From G963663315 sp965208975 (GTDB taxonomy: Bacteria > Pseudomonadota > Gammaproteobacteria > Arenicellales > Poriferihabitantaceae): 64,000 nt of DNA. Positions 1-10,086 of the stretch are shown here, in pieces. The stretch spans positions 372,001 to 436,000 of the forward strand of contig CBDBQH010000003.1 in NCBI GenBank assembly GCA_965208975.1, read 5' to 3'. Below the pieces are notes generated by a model, which was given only the letters and a program-made list of their open reading frames with translations, made no database searches and was not told the DNA's origin. Numbering within the stretch: the stretch's first letter is position 1; every line of letters begins with the position of its first letter. The position numbers were made by a program, and so were the translations under genes.

Positions 1-1
1 C

Positions 2-685
2 CAGGTCGCTTTCAGTCAAGGCAAGCACTATAAATCCCTTGATCTCGACCGGGAAAATGGCTGCATCCGTGAACTGAAACACGCTTTCAGTCAGGATGGC
101 GGATTAGCGGCGCTGTACGGTAATCTCGCCGAAGACGGCTGCATCGTGAAAACAGCCGGAGTAGATGAAAGTATCCTGAAGTTTGCTGGAAGAGCCCGAA
201 TATTCGAGAGCCAGGAGGCGGCGGTCGACGGCATCCTCGGCAATCAGGTTCATCCGGGCGATATTGTGGTCATCCGCTACGAAGGACCGAAGGGCGGCCC
301 CGGCATGCAGGAAATGCTCTACCCGACCACCTATCTGAAATCAAAGAATCTGGGCAAGGAATGTGCGCTGGTAACCGATGGGCGGTTTTCCGGAGCGACT
401 TCCGGTCTGTCGATCGGCCACATATCACCCGAAGCGGCGGAAGGCGGACTGATCGGACTGGTCGAGGAAAATGACCGCATCGAGATCAATATCCCTGAGA
501 GAACCATTCATCTGGCGGTTGATGACGCTGTTCTTGAGCAAAGGAGAAAAGCGATGGAGGACAGGGGTATTGATGGCTGGAAGCCGGATCGCGAACGTGT
601 GGTCAGCAGCGCCCTGAAGGCTTATGCGGCCCTGACTACCAGCGCCTCGAAAGGAGCGGTACGCAACGTAAGCCAACTGGCATAA
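2..685 (+). CDS. ilvD: Dihydroxy-acid dehydratase, C-terminal part
   Basis: Catalyses dehydration of dihydroxy acids to 2-keto acids in isoleucine/valine synthesis, using an Fe-S cluster. The reading frame is open from base 2, so the gene is cut by the window edge and only about 227 C-terminal residues are present. Visible family signatures are GCIVKTAGVD, VIRYEGPKGGPGMQEML, LVTDGRFSGATSGLSIGH and the C-terminal KGAVRN segment. The match to the family is continuous to the stop. The next gene is convergent, with only about 32 bases between the stops and no obvious terminator hairpin. Confidence 0.96.
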   Translation, partial: QVAFSQGKHYKSLDLDRENGCIRELKHAFSQDGGLAALYGNLAEDGCIVKTAGVDESILKFAGRARIFESQEAAVDGILGNQVHPGDIVVIRYEGPKGGPGMQEMLYPTTYLKSKNLGKECALVTDGRFSGATSGLSIGHISPEAAEGGLIGLVEENDRIEINIPERTIHLAVDDAVLEQRRKAMEDRGIDGWKPDRERVVSSALKAYAALTTSASKGAVRNVSQLA

Positions 686-717
686 ACTTACAGCCGCGGC
701 GGACACAACGGACACAA

Positions 718-1458
718 CTAAACCGATGACACGGGCTGCACAGACGCCAGGTATCCCTGCCAGCACAATTCGCTGAAGATAATGGATACCTCACCGAATC
801 CCGCTTCATCCAGCATCGCCAGATTTTCGCTTTCGGTATGCGGCTCCAGCACTCCTTCGAGCGCCTGCGCCTTGCTGCGGATTTCTGCGCTGGAGAATCC
901 ACGAGATTTTTTGAATCGGTGATATTTTTCCGTCATTTCCCGATCCAGCCGGGGGTCAGCAAACCGGATTTTCTCGAACAGTAAAAACAGGCCGTCGGGC
1001 TGCAACGCCCTGAATATTCGCCTGATAATGTCCATACGCGCCGCAACCGGCGTGAAGTGCAGGGTGTAATAGCTCACGATCACCGATGAGGGCAGGAAAT
1101 CATGGGTGACGAGATCGGCTAACTCGAACGAAACATTGGGAAATGCCTGGCACCGGCTCCCGGCCCGCGCAATCATCCCGGCAACCTGGTCGATACCGAT
1201 GATACACATCCGCTCCGGGTCGGAACAGGCGGCCATTTTCGCTGTCAGCGTCCCGGTTGAACAGCCGAGATCATAACATCGTCCGCTGTTTCGCATTCTG
1301 CAACGGATCCGCTCTACGATCCGGTCATGTCCTTCCAGGTAGCCGGGAATGGATTTCGATATATGGGTGTCGAACACGCCGGGGACGGCGTCATCAAACT
1401 GCCAGGCTCCCCTGGAGACGATCAGGCCATCCCCTGCTGATAATTTTTCCCGACTCAT
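718..1458 (-). CDS. CmoA-like SAM-dependent methyltransferase / carboxy-SAM synthase homologue
   Basis: A class I SAM-fold protein of about 246 residues. It resembles CmoA (carboxy-SAM synthase of the tRNA wobble-uridine cmo5U pathway) in length, in the N-terminal W-FD...VF...S-PGY pattern, in the YDLGCS nucleotide-binding motif I, and in the FEKIRF and C-terminal ML-EAGF segments. I chose the ATG at 1458 because it follows the stop of the upstream permease (1475) and gives a CmoA-like length. A longer in-frame start at 1500 would overlap the permease. No cmoB lies beside it, so it may be CmoA or a related methyltransferase; carboxy-SAM-specific residues were not verified. Confidence 0.7.
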   Translation of the reverse strand: MSREKLSAGDGLIVSRGAWQFDDAVPGVFDTHISKSIPGYLEGHDRIVERIRCRMRNSGRCYDLGCSTGTLTAKMAACSDPERMCIIGIDQVAGMIARAGSRCQAFPNVSFELADLVTHDFLPSSVIVSYYTLHFTPVAARMDIIRRIFRALQPDGLFLLFEKIRFADPRLDREMTEKYHRFKKSRGFSSAEIRSKAQALEGVLEPHTESENLAMLDEAGFGEVSIIFSELCWQGYLASVQPVSSV

Positions 1459-1474
1459 CCTTACACGAGGAGGC

Positions 1475-2215
1475 TCATCCGGCGACAGCGAACAAACCAT
1501 AACCGCTGATCACGACCAGGGCAACCCCCATGGCTCGCTGGTAATGCCCGCCACCGCCCTGCATCAGCCGGATGTGCATTTTAAGCCCGAGCCAGTGGCC
1601 AATCGCTACCAGCGGCAGAAAATACAGGGCATAACGAACCTGTAGGTCCACTTCAAAATAAATGAAGGTGGACATCTTGATCACTACCAGGATGGTCCAC
1701 AGAACAAATAATGTAACACGCAATTCGCGCAGAACCACATTCCTTGCGTAGACCGCCGATATCAACGGCGCCCCCATCAAGGATACCCCGCTCGCGTAAC
1801 CCCCCATCACCAGTAACAGATTATCGAAAAAGGGACTCCTGCTGCGAAAAACATAGTTACACAAATAAGCCAGCCCATATAAAAAAGTAACGCCGTAGAT
1901 AATCGTCACCAGTATCCCGTTCGGCAGGCTGAGCAACCCGAACACGCCGATCAGCTTGGGTATAATCAGGACTACCAGCGATTTTTTCAGGTAGGCCCAG
2001 TCCACCTCCCTGAGACGATCATAAACGGTCAGTACAGAAAATATCAACAGATGAATGGCCACCATCGGCAGCCAGAAAAGAGGGGAATCAAAAACCAGAA
2101 GCATCAACGGCAAGCCAAGAGCGGCGCCACCAAAGCCGAGACCACTGCGAACAAAACCGGACCAGACAAAAATCAGCCCGGCAAACAACCACTCGATTTC
2201 ACTCAATCCCGGCAT
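1475..2215 (-). CDS. TSUP (TauE/SafE) family membrane permease
   Basis: About 246 residues and strongly hydrophobic, with roughly seven to eight predicted membrane segments. The N-terminal glycine-rich stretch (SGLGFGGAALGLPLMLL) and a second-half counterpart (GGYASGVSLMGAPL) give the two-fold repeat typical of the TauE/SafE/TSUP family. Family members export or import small anions such as sulfite, sulfoacetate or other organosulfur or carboxylate compounds. The substrate cannot be told from sequence or from neighbours. It lies between the pabB-pabC fusion and the CmoA-like gene on the same strand with short gaps, so it is probably the penultimate gene of the long minus-strand run. Confidence 0.75.
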   Translation of the reverse strand: MPGLSEIEWLFAGLIFVWSGFVRSGLGFGGAALGLPLMLLVFDSPLFWLPMVAIHLLIFSVLTVYDRLREVDWAYLKKSLVVLIIPKLIGVFGLLSLPNGILVTIIYGVTFLYGLAYLCNYVFRSRSPFFDNLLLVMGGYASGVSLMGAPLISAVYARNVVLRELRVTLFVLWTILVVIKMSTFIYFEVDLQVRYALYFLPLVAIGHWLGLKMHIRLMQGGGGHYQRAMGVALVVISGYGLFAVAG

Positions 2216-2236
2216 TGAAACTGGCTTCCGGGAAAA

Positions 2237-4024
2237 TCAGTCCTGCAAGTATATTCGCCAGCAGCCGCGAGCCGAATTCACCAGCCACAGCGAATCGGCG
2301 TCGGCGATCTGTTCGCGTAAAATCACCTTCTCCGTCACTTTTCGCTCAGCCAGCAGCAAGGCGCGCCCAACACCGCCCAACAACCCGCATGAAACCGGCG
2401 GCGTCAGGAACTCACCATCCAGCTCAACAAGGATATTGGCCATGCAGGACTCGGTGATCTCTCCCCTTTCATTCCACAACAACACATCATCACAATTCCG
2501 GCTGGCGCCCAGCGCGTTGTCGTAAACCTCGCGATGCGTGGTCTTGTGATAGAGAAAACGGTTTTTTGAGTGGATCGGGATTTCAGCCAGCCTGACTCGA
2601 TACGGCTCAGGCAGTGGCAGGTACACGGTATGCTGCACCCGAATCTGACCACGCCTGGAAACACGCAGGCGAACCCGCTGGTCATCCTGTGGAAAATCGC
2701 GCTGTGCCGAATACAGACGCTCGCGGACCCCGCCCAGGTCCACGTTCCACGAAAACCAGGAAGCCGAATTGGCCAGTCTCGACAGATGAGCCTCGAGATT
2801 CAGGAACCCTCGGCGCCGACTCCACTTCAGAGTTTCCAGCAGGTCAAATGAGGGTTGTGGGCAGGTCAATACTGCGGCTTTGGTATGACATTCCTGGAAT
2901 TCTTCCCCAGGCTCCGAATCCCAGACAATGCCGCCGCCAGCGCCAAACTCGGCGCCGCTCTTGCCAGTACCGGCGCCGCTGTCCCTGTTCTTGTCGATCA
3001 GTATGGTGCGTATTGCCACATTGAACTGGGCGCGCGATCCTGGAAAAACAAACCCGGCCGCTCCGGTATAAATGTATCTGGGGATATGTTCAAGCTCATG
3101 GATAATTTCCATCGCGCGCAGTTTTGGAGCGCCGGTGATCGAGGCGGCAGGGAACATGGCGTCAAATATCTGAGTCAGGCCGGCGTCGGTCAGACACTTA
3201 ACCGTCGTCGACAGGGCCCAGAATGTAGGGTATTTCTCCAGTGAGAAAATGTCGGTAGTCTCGACCGTGCCGGTGTCGGCAATCTTGCTCATATCGTTCC
3301 GGACCATGTCCGTAATCATGATATTTTCGGCGCGATTCTTGCCGGATTCCCGTAATCGCCGACCGATTTCAAGATCATCCTGATAACTATACCCGCGCGC
3401 TGCGGTGCCCTTCATCGGCCTGGATGTCAGAACCCGTTGCTCCAGATTCAGAAACAGTTCCGGAGAAGCGGAACAAACCGCCCAGTCATCGGTATTCACA
3501 TAAACACAGTAGCCTGGCTGGTGGGCCAGATTCTGGGAATGCACCATCTGTACGAACAGTGGCCAACTGTCGAGCTCGCAGCCGGCTCGAAAGCGGAAGG
3601 AATAATTAACCTGATAAGCATCCCCTTCCCGAATATAGTCCTTTATTGTAGCCAGCGCTTGCCGATAATCCTCCTCCGCGAGCGACAGCTCCCAGTCCAG
3701 TATGTTGCCCTCCCCGGACGCCACACTTTCAGGGAAGTCGAGCGTCTCATAGCGATCATAGACTCCGAACCAGATTTTCGGGAACTCCCGGGTAGACCGT
3801 TGCGGGAAATGTCTGTCAAAAGCGGGAGAGGCTTCATAACTGACAAAGCCGGCCGCAAATTGCCGATCCTGCTCCACCTGATGCCCGATTTGTTCCAGAA
3901 TCGTCCGGACCTGCCCAACATCCGCAGAGGAAAACACGTGGACCGGATCACGAAACAGGAGCCACCTGTTCGCAAAAGGCTGTTGTGCGACAACACAGTT
4001 GTTTTCGTTAAATGGGGCGGGCAT
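2237..4024 (-). CDS. pabB: Aminodeoxychorismate synthase component I fused to 4-amino-4-deoxychorismate lyase (PabB-PabC)
   Basis: Bifunctional p-aminobenzoate enzyme for folate synthesis. The N-terminal two thirds is a chorismate-binding domain with the RPMKGTAARG motif (the PIKGT-type lysine of PabB), ENIMITDMVRND, SITGAPKLRAMEII and an internal Gly-rich GAGGGIVWDSEP segment. The last third is a fold-type IV PLP enzyme: YHKTTHREVY carries the likely PLP lysine, followed by NERGEITESCMANI and a terminal glycine-rich loop. The ATG at 4024 (MPAPFNENN) overlaps the dnaE stop at 4008 by 17 bases and fits better than the longer start at 4084. The glutaminase subunit PabA is not encoded here. Confidence 0.88.
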   Translation of the reverse strand: MPAPFNENNCVVAQQPFANRWLLFRDPVHVFSSADVGQVRTILEQIGHQVEQDRQFAAGFVSYEASPAFDRHFPQRSTREFPKIWFGVYDRYETLDFPESVASGEGNILDWELSLAEEDYRQALATIKDYIREGDAYQVNYSFRFRAGCELDSWPLFVQMVHSQNLAHQPGYCVYVNTDDWAVCSASPELFLNLEQRVLTSRPMKGTAARGYSYQDDLEIGRRLRESGKNRAENIMITDMVRNDMSKIADTGTVETTDIFSLEKYPTFWALSTTVKCLTDAGLTQIFDAMFPAASITGAPKLRAMEIIHELEHIPRYIYTGAAGFVFPGSRAQFNVAIRTILIDKNRDSGAGTGKSGAEFGAGGGIVWDSEPGEEFQECHTKAAVLTCPQPSFDLLETLKWSRRRGFLNLEAHLSRLANSASWFSWNVDLGGVRERLYSAQRDFPQDDQRVRLRVSRRGQIRVQHTVYLPLPEPYRVRLAEIPIHSKNRFLYHKTTHREVYDNALGASRNCDDVLLWNERGEITESCMANILVELDGEFLTPPVSCGLLGGVGRALLLAERKVTEKVILREQIADADSLWLVNSARGCWRIYLQD

Positions 4025-7000
4025 TCGCGTTTTGTCCAGTATCCGGATGGCCGGGTAGAAACTGATCCCGCAAATACAGATCATAATGACAACTGATATT
4101 GTCTGCCCCGAATTGATTCTCCAGTTCCATAAACAGCTTCTGCTCCGGCTTTACTTTCCAGCTGTCACCGAGGTTCAGAAATCCGGTCTCACCGGAACGC
4201 CGGGTATAGCGGATTTTCACCGCAACAGAACCAGCGCCATTACCCGCACAGTACGGACTCATAACAGCTTGTAAATCCCCGATCCTGTCTGGTGTCAACG
4301 CATCCTGAGACAGATTCAAATCGAGTCCGATCAGGTATTGCCGACGTAATTCATCCAGGTCACAGATTTTTTCCACGCGCATCTGACAACCCCCGGTCAC
4401 CTCGTCTACACTGAACTGTCCAAAGGCAATCAACAGGTTCTCCTTTTGCAGGATAGAAGAACACTGATTGAATTTGTCCGGGAACAGGGTCACTTCAACC
4501 CGGTGCATCTCATTGTCGAGAACGACAAACGCCATTTTCCCCCGTCTTGTCCGGGATACCCGCATCGACATCATGATGCCTGCGAATACTCCATTGCCCA
4601 GTGAACCGAAATCCCGGGATGGGGCGTCCCGGTCACTGATCGGATCCAGCTCTCTGGCATATCGTTGATAGGGGTGCCCGGTCAGATACAGACCGAGGGT
4701 CTCTTTTTCCGCAGCGAGACGCCGCTCATCGGACCAATCCGGAATTTGGGCAGATTCCGTCTGTTTCGGCAGCGCTTCCTGGATACCGAACATGTCGAAC
4801 TGTCCCGCCTGTCGATCCTGCTTATGCTGGTCCGCCGCCCTGATGGCATGATCTACGGCATTCACCAACGCGGCCCGGTTGCCGCCCAACACATCCATCG
4901 CTCCGCTTTTGATCAGCGTATCCAGAACACGCTTGTTTATTTTACGCATATCCACCCGACGACAGAATTCCGGCAAGGACTGGTATTCGCCACTCATTTC
5001 CCGCTCGGCCACGATATTTTCTACCACTCCTTTGCCGATTCCCTTCAAGGCGCCCAGACCATAGCTGATCCGGTTGTCGTCTATCGCTCTGAAAGTATAG
5101 GAACTGGAATTGATATCCGGCGGTAATATGATCAATCCCAGGGATTTCGAATCCGCCAGCAAGGTAACCACCCGGTCGGTCTTGTCCATCTCGGCAGACA
5201 GGGCCGCCGCCATAAAAGCGGCGGGATAATGTGTTTTCATCCACGCTGAGTGCCAGGCAATCAGCGCGTATGCGACAGAATGCGATCGGTTGAATCCATA
5301 TCCGGCGAACTTGTCCATCAAGGTAAAGATATTGTCGGCCAGCTTCCGTTCTACGCCCCTTTTTTCCGCTCCGCTGACAAAGGTCTCGCGCTGTTTGGCC
5401 ATTTCTTCCGGCAATTTTTTACCCATTGCCTTGCGTAACAGATCAGCCCCACCGAGGGTATACCCCGCCATCGAACGGGCAATCTCCATAACCTGTTCCT
5501 GATAAATGATCACGCCATAAGTTGATTTCAGTATCGGCTCCAGCTGCGGATGGGAATACACGATCTTATCCCGGCCCGCCTTGCGATTGACAAAGTCATC
5601 CACCATACCCGATTGCAGGGGACCCGGTCGATACAAGGCAACCAGCGCCACCAGATCCTCGAAAGCCTCCGGGTGGGCCCGTATCAGTAATTCTCTGGCG
5701 CCTCTCGATTCAATCTGGAATATCGCGATCGTTCGCCCGCTTCTCAGGAATTCAAATGTCGCGGCGTCATCCAGCGGCGCCTGACCCAGATCAAGCAAAG
5801 CTTCCCCGTTGGCGGATTTTTGCTGGTTCACCATTTTTACCGCGGCGTCAAGAATGGTGAGCGTTCTCACCCCGAGGAAGTCGAATTTAATCAGGCCAAT
5901 CGCCTCCAGATCATCCTTGTCCAACTGCGTGATCGCCTGATTCAAATGGGAGTCGGCATAAAGCGGGGTATATTCGGTCAGGGGTTTTGGCGCAATCACC
6001 ACACCCCCTGCATGCTTGCCCACATTCCTTGCGATCCCTTCGAGCTGAAGGGCGGTGTCGATCAGTTCCTGGACATCTTCCTGACTATCATATCTTTCTT
6101 TCAACAACTGTTCCTGATTCAACGCTTTTTGCAGTGTCATGCCGACTTCAAAGGGGATCAGCTTGGCAATTTGATCGACAAAACCATATGGCAACCCCAT
6201 CACCCGACCGACATCCCGCACCACCGCTTTCGCCGCCATAGTGCCAAAGGTGATAATCTGGGCAACCTGGTCGTGACCGTAACGCGCGGCCACATATTCA
6301 ATCACCCGGTCGCGGCCATCCACACAGAAATCAATATCGAAATCCGGTAGTGAAACCCGTTCCGGATTCAAAAAACGCTCAAACAACAATCCGTAAGCCA
6401 GTGGATCCAGGTCTGTGATACCGGTGGCCCAGGCCACCAGTGAACCGGCTCCGGAGCCACGCCCCGGACCCACGGGTATACCATTGTTCCGGGCCCACTC
6501 GACAAAATCCGCAACGATCAGGAAATACCCCGGATAGCCCATTTTTTCGATGACCGCAAGCTCCATATTCATCCGCTCGAGATACTCTTGTCCGACCACG
6601 CAGGCGCCATCCGGATGATACAGCGTCGACCGATTGAACCGCTTTGCCAGTCCATCCTCGGCATACTTCCGCAATAGCGAGGCTTCTGACTGATTCCCCG
6701 CGTCCGGGTACTGCGGCAGATGATCCTGAGCAAAATCCAGAAACACGTTGCAGCGTTTCGCGATGCCGACGGAATTGGAGAGCGCGGACGGCATATCGGA
6801 GAATAATTCAACCATCTCCCGCGTCGATTTCAGATACTGCTGATCGGTATAATCCCTGGGCCGGCGACTGTCATCCAGCGCCCGGCCATTATTGATGCAC
6901 ACTCTGATTTCATGCGCTTCAAACTCTTCGCGCCGGATAAATACCACCCGGTTTGTCGCAACCAATCCAATATCGTAGCGGGTTGATAACTGTACTGCCC

Positions 7001-7547
7001 GGCTGATATAGTCGCGCTCACCCGGCGCCCCGATTCGGCTGATCGAAAAATAAAGCCGATCACCAAAAACGCTCCGATACTGTTCCACCCATTCGGGCAA
7101 TTCCGGTTCCCTGCCCTGCAAAACCAGATTCGCTACGAAACCCTGATGTTCGTCAATCAGACACAATAACCCCTGATTTCTATCGGCCAACTCCAGCCAG
7201 TGAATGACAATCCGGTTGTTTACACTGCCACGCAGATAAGCGTCGGTTAGCAATTTACACAAATTACGGTAGCCGCTATTGTCCTTGCACAGCAAGGTAG
7301 CGCGATCAGCCGATTTGCCGGGCTCAGGACTTGTGACCCATATATCACACCCTATGATCGGTTTGACACCTTTCGCAAGACAGGCGCGATAAAACTTGAC
7401 CATGCCGTAGAGATTGGCCAGGTCGGTCAGTGCGATAGCGGGCTGCCGGAATTTAACGCAACTGTCGACCAGAGAGTGAATCCTGACGATACCGTCCGCC
7501 AACGAGAACTCCGAATGCAGGTGCAGGTGAACAAAAGTATCAGTCAT
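4008..7547 (-). CDS. dnaE: DNA polymerase III alpha subunit
   Basis: Replicative polymerase catalytic subunit, 1,179 residues, close to the usual proteobacterial length. Domains in order: PHP domain from the start (FVHLHLHSEFSLADG), the C-family polymerase palm and fingers, helix-hairpin-helix, and a C-terminal OB fold (about residues 980-1080). The catalytic acidic cluster PDFDIDF lies near residue 400, preceded by GPGRGSGAGSLVAW. A second conserved acidic segment, IKFDFLGV, follows further downstream. The start overlaps the rnhB stop by 8 bases and the stop overlaps the pabB start, so the three genes are probably cotranscribed and translationally coupled. Confidence 0.97.
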   Translation of the reverse strand: MTDTFVHLHLHSEFSLADGIVRIHSLVDSCVKFRQPAIALTDLANLYGMVKFYRACLAKGVKPIIGCDIWVTSPEPGKSADRATLLCKDNSGYRNLCKLLTDAYLRGSVNNRIVIHWLELADRNQGLLCLIDEHQGFVANLVLQGREPELPEWVEQYRSVFGDRLYFSISRIGAPGERDYISRAVQLSTRYDIGLVATNRVVFIRREEFEAHEIRVCINNGRALDDSRRPRDYTDQQYLKSTREMVELFSDMPSALSNSVGIAKRCNVFLDFAQDHLPQYPDAGNQSEASLLRKYAEDGLAKRFNRSTLYHPDGACVVGQEYLERMNMELAVIEKMGYPGYFLIVADFVEWARNNGIPVGPGRGSGAGSLVAWATGITDLDPLAYGLLFERFLNPERVSLPDFDIDFCVDGRDRVIEYVAARYGHDQVAQIITFGTMAAKAVVRDVGRVMGLPYGFVDQIAKLIPFEVGMTLQKALNQEQLLKERYDSQEDVQELIDTALQLEGIARNVGKHAGGVVIAPKPLTEYTPLYADSHLNQAITQLDKDDLEAIGLIKFDFLGVRTLTILDAAVKMVNQQKSANGEALLDLGQAPLDDAATFEFLRSGRTIAIFQIESRGARELLIRAHPEAFEDLVALVALYRPGPLQSGMVDDFVNRKAGRDKIVYSHPQLEPILKSTYGVIIYQEQVMEIARSMAGYTLGGADLLRKAMGKKLPEEMAKQRETFVSGAEKRGVERKLADNIFTLMDKFAGYGFNRSHSVAYALIAWHSAWMKTHYPAAFMAAALSAEMDKTDRVVTLLADSKSLGLIILPPDINSSSYTFRAIDDNRISYGLGALKGIGKGVVENIVAEREMSGEYQSLPEFCRRVDMRKINKRVLDTLIKSGAMDVLGGNRAALVNAVDHAIRAADQHKQDRQAGQFDMFGIQEALPKQTESAQIPDWSDERRLAAEKETLGLYLTGHPYQRYARELDPISDRDAPSRDFGSLGNGVFAGIMMSMRVSRTRRGKMAFVVLDNEMHRVEVTLFPDKFNQCSSILQKENLLIAFGQFSVDEVTGGCQMRVEKICDLDELRRQYLIGLDLNLSQDALTPDRIGDLQAVMSPYCAGNGAGSVAVKIRYTRRSGETGFLNLGDSWKVKPEQKLFMELENQFGADNISCHYDLYLRDQFLPGHPDTGQNANARPI

Positions 7548-8118
7548 TGTCGAGCATTTCCCTTACCGGAGCGAAGCTGGCGCGGTGTTGACGGGTCGCT
7601 CCATGCAATCTCAGCGCCTCCAGGTGCATTTTGGTCGGATATCCCTTGTGCTTTTCAAAGCCATACCGGGGATAAACCAGTGACAACCTGACCATTTCCC
7701 GATCACGCGCTTCTTTTGCCAGGATGGAAGCGGCAGAAATAGATGGCTCGCTCGCGTCTCCTTTGATTATAGCAGTGCATTTGCAATCAAGAATGGGGAT
7801 TCTGTTCCCGTCAATCAGCGCCTCATGGGGTTGAATATGCAATTTTTCTACTGCGCGTTTCATCGCCATCAGGGTTGCCTGCAATATATTGATCCGGTCT
7901 ATCTCGCGCACACTGGCCTGGGCCACAGACCATGACAACGCGGTTTCCAGAATCCGTTTCTCAAGCTCCGCCCTTCTCTGCGCACTGAGTTTTTTCGAGT
8001 CATCCAGCCCGGGGATCGGTCTGTTGTTATCCAGTATCACGGCGGCGGCGAATACCGCCCCGGCCAGAGGCCCCCGCCCTGCTTCGTCAACCCCGGCAAT
8101 ATATCTGTTTGAATTCAA
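7540..8118 (-). CDS. rnhB: Ribonuclease HII
   Basis: Cleaves RNA in RNA-DNA hybrids and removes misincorporated ribonucleotides. 192 residues. The N-terminal YIAGVDEAGRGPLAG motif carries the D-E catalytic pair, ALIDGN supplies another acidic residue, and SILAKEARD the last. It overlaps the dnaE start by 8 bases and follows lpxB after about 30 bases. This is the standard lpxB-rnhB-dnaE order of gammaproteobacteria. Confidence 0.96.
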   Translation of the reverse strand: MNSNRYIAGVDEAGRGPLAGAVFAAAVILDNNRPIPGLDDSKKLSAQRRAELEKRILETALSWSVAQASVREIDRINILQATLMAMKRAVEKLHIQPHEALIDGNRIPILDCKCTAIIKGDASEPSISAASILAKEARDREMVRLSLVYPRYGFEKHKGYPTKMHLEALRLHGATRQHRASFAPVREMLDND

Positions 8119-8148
8119 CGGCTCTGGTCATGCAGGTCAGGTTATGAT

Positions 8149-9303
8149 TCAGGTCTGTGAATGCAGCAGACTGATTACCGCCCGGCTGGCGCGCAGATTG
8201 GCGCCCCGCTTCAACTGCCGGTGCATTTGGGCGAACATCCGGTTCAGCCTGTCCACTTCCCGATCATCATTCAGATACCGTTTCAACGCACAGGCGATAC
8301 GCTCCGGCCTGGCCTGGTTCTGGATGAACTCTGGCGCCACAGGCTCCTTGAGCAATTGGTTGGGCATTGAATAATGGGTCACGGATTTCAGCATCTGTAC
8401 CAGCCACCAGGTCACAACGCCCACCCGGTAGACCACCACATGGGGGCGCCGCAACAGGGCCGCTTCCAACGCTGCCGTTCCCGATGCAAGCACCACTGCA
8501 TCCGCGGCTTCCATCGCAAGCCGTGACTGCTCCTGTAACAAAGTGATCGGCAAGTCTCCGCTCAAGCTGGTCACCTCACCGAATGTCTGAGCGACCGTTT
8601 GGTTCGCTAACGGCAGTACAAATTGCACGCTGGAGTCGGCCTGATGAATGATCCTGGCCACCTCCAGAAAAATCGACGCCAGCTTTGAAATCTCCGAACG
8701 ACGGCTTCCCGGCAACAGGGCGACCAGTTTCCCGTGATCCGGTATTTCAAGCCCGAGTTTCTGTCTCGCGGCAACCCGGTCCGGCGGATCGATTTCATCG
8801 GCCATCGGATGCCCGACACAGGTAACCGGAATCCGGTTCCTCCTGTAAAACTCGGCCTCGAAAGGAAACAGCGTCAGAATGTGGTCCACGGCCCTTCGAA
8901 TCTTGTGGACACGATATCCGCGCCACGCCCACACAGTAGGACTTACGTAATGAACCGTCGGGATGTTTTTCTTTCTGAGCCGGGCTTCCAGAGACAAATT
9001 AAAATCGGGCACATCAATACCAACAAACAAATCAGGAGGGTTCGACACCATCATTTTGTACAGATTCGACCGGATTCTGACAATATCCAGGAATTTGCCA
9101 ACCAGCCCGTCCAGCCCCATGACTCCGATACGTTCCATGTCATAAATTGTGTCACACCCCGCAGAGGCCATTTTGGGTCCGCCAATACCGAAAAACCCGA
9201 CATCGCCGAGACTGGATTTCAGGCTCTCAATCAATCCTGCGCCAAGAGCATCGCCAGAAGGCTCACCCGCAACCATCCCAATCCGGATATGAGGACTGGT
9301 CAC
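8149..9303 (-). CDS. lpxB: Lipid-A-disaccharide synthase
   Basis: Peripheral inner-membrane GT19 glycosyltransferase that joins UDP-2,3-diacylglucosamine and lipid X to form lipid A disaccharide. 384 residues, normal length. Seen: N-terminal GEPSGDALGA motif, IDVPDFNL, YVSPTVWAWRGYR, LLPGSRRSEI, and the C-terminal nucleotide-sugar segment ASGTAALEAALLRRPHVVVY. The start codon directly abuts the lpxA stop (9304), indicating tight coupling. Confidence 0.97.
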   Translation of the reverse strand: MTSPHIRIGMVAGEPSGDALGAGLIESLKSSLGDVGFFGIGGPKMASAGCDTIYDMERIGVMGLDGLVGKFLDIVRIRSNLYKMMVSNPPDLFVGIDVPDFNLSLEARLRKKNIPTVHYVSPTVWAWRGYRVHKIRRAVDHILTLFPFEAEFYRRNRIPVTCVGHPMADEIDPPDRVAARQKLGLEIPDHGKLVALLPGSRRSEISKLASIFLEVARIIHQADSSVQFVLPLANQTVAQTFGEVTSLSGDLPITLLQEQSRLAMEAADAVVLASGTAALEAALLRRPHVVVYRVGVVTWWLVQMLKSVTHYSMPNQLLKEPVAPEFIQNQARPERIACALKRYLNDDREVDRLNRMFAQMHRQLKRGANLRASRAVISLLHSQT

Positions 9304-10080
9304 CTATCGGATAATGCCGCGCTCGGACTGACAAATAAATTTCCTGAACATTGTCACATCCGCGTTGTCACCATCCAATGCGCAGAGTTCATCAATGGCT
9401 GACTGAAGATTAAGATTCCGCCGGTAAACCACACGGTAAGCGGTGGTCAACAAGTCGATGGTCTCCTCCGTAAAATGCCGTCTTCGGAGTCCTTTTTTGT
9501 TAATGCCAAATGGTGTCGCCGGATTCCCCGCCGCCACAATATAAGGAGGAACATCCTGAAGACAGACACATCCGATTCCGGTAATACAATGCTGGCCGAT
9601 CCGGCAAAACTGATGCACCAGACTGAAGCCGCCGAGAATGGCATGATCCCCGATATATACATGACCGGCCAGACTGGCGCCATTGGCAAAAATAACAAAA
9701 TCCCCTAAAACGCAGTCATGGGCGATATGCGCGTAGGCCATGATGAAATTGCCATCGCCTATACGGGTCACCCCCAGACCACCTGCGGTGCCCCGATTGA
9801 TGGTGCAATACTCCCTTATGGTATTGCGGTTACCAATTTCCAGTCGGGTGGGCTCGCCGCCATATCCCTGATGCTGGGGGGCCTCGCCGATTGAGGAAAA
9901 CTGGAATATCCTGTTATCTTCCCCGATGGTGGTGAAACTACGGATGACCACGTGGGGGCCGACCCATGTACCATCGCCAATCGTCACATTCTCTTCAATG
10001 ATCGAAAATGGACCAATGGTCACATTGCGGCCGATATTCGCGCCTTCATCGACAATCGCCGTCGGGTGAATATCGGACAT
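9304..10080 (-). CDS. lpxA: UDP-N-acetylglucosamine O-acyltransferase
   Basis: First step of lipid A synthesis: transfers a hydroxyacyl chain from acyl carrier protein to UDP-GlcNAc. 258 residues made of left-handed beta-helix hexapeptide repeats (IHPTAIVDEGANIGRNVTIG and so on) plus a C-terminal helical domain. The active-site His lies in the AHIAHDCVLGD region. It follows fabZ after six bases and precedes lpxB without a gap. Confidence 0.97.
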   Translation of the reverse strand: MSDIHPTAIVDEGANIGRNVTIGPFSIIEENVTIGDGTWVGPHVVIRSFTTIGEDNRIFQFSSIGEAPQHQGYGGEPTRLEIGNRNTIREYCTINRGTAGGLGVTRIGDGNFIMAYAHIAHDCVLGDFVIFANGASLAGHVYIGDHAILGGFSLVHQFCRIGQHCITGIGCVCLQDVPPYIVAAGNPATPFGINKKGLRRRHFTEETIDLLTTAYRVVYRRNLNLQSAIDELCALDGDNADVTMFRKFICQSERGIIR

Positions 10081-10086
10081 GGAGGC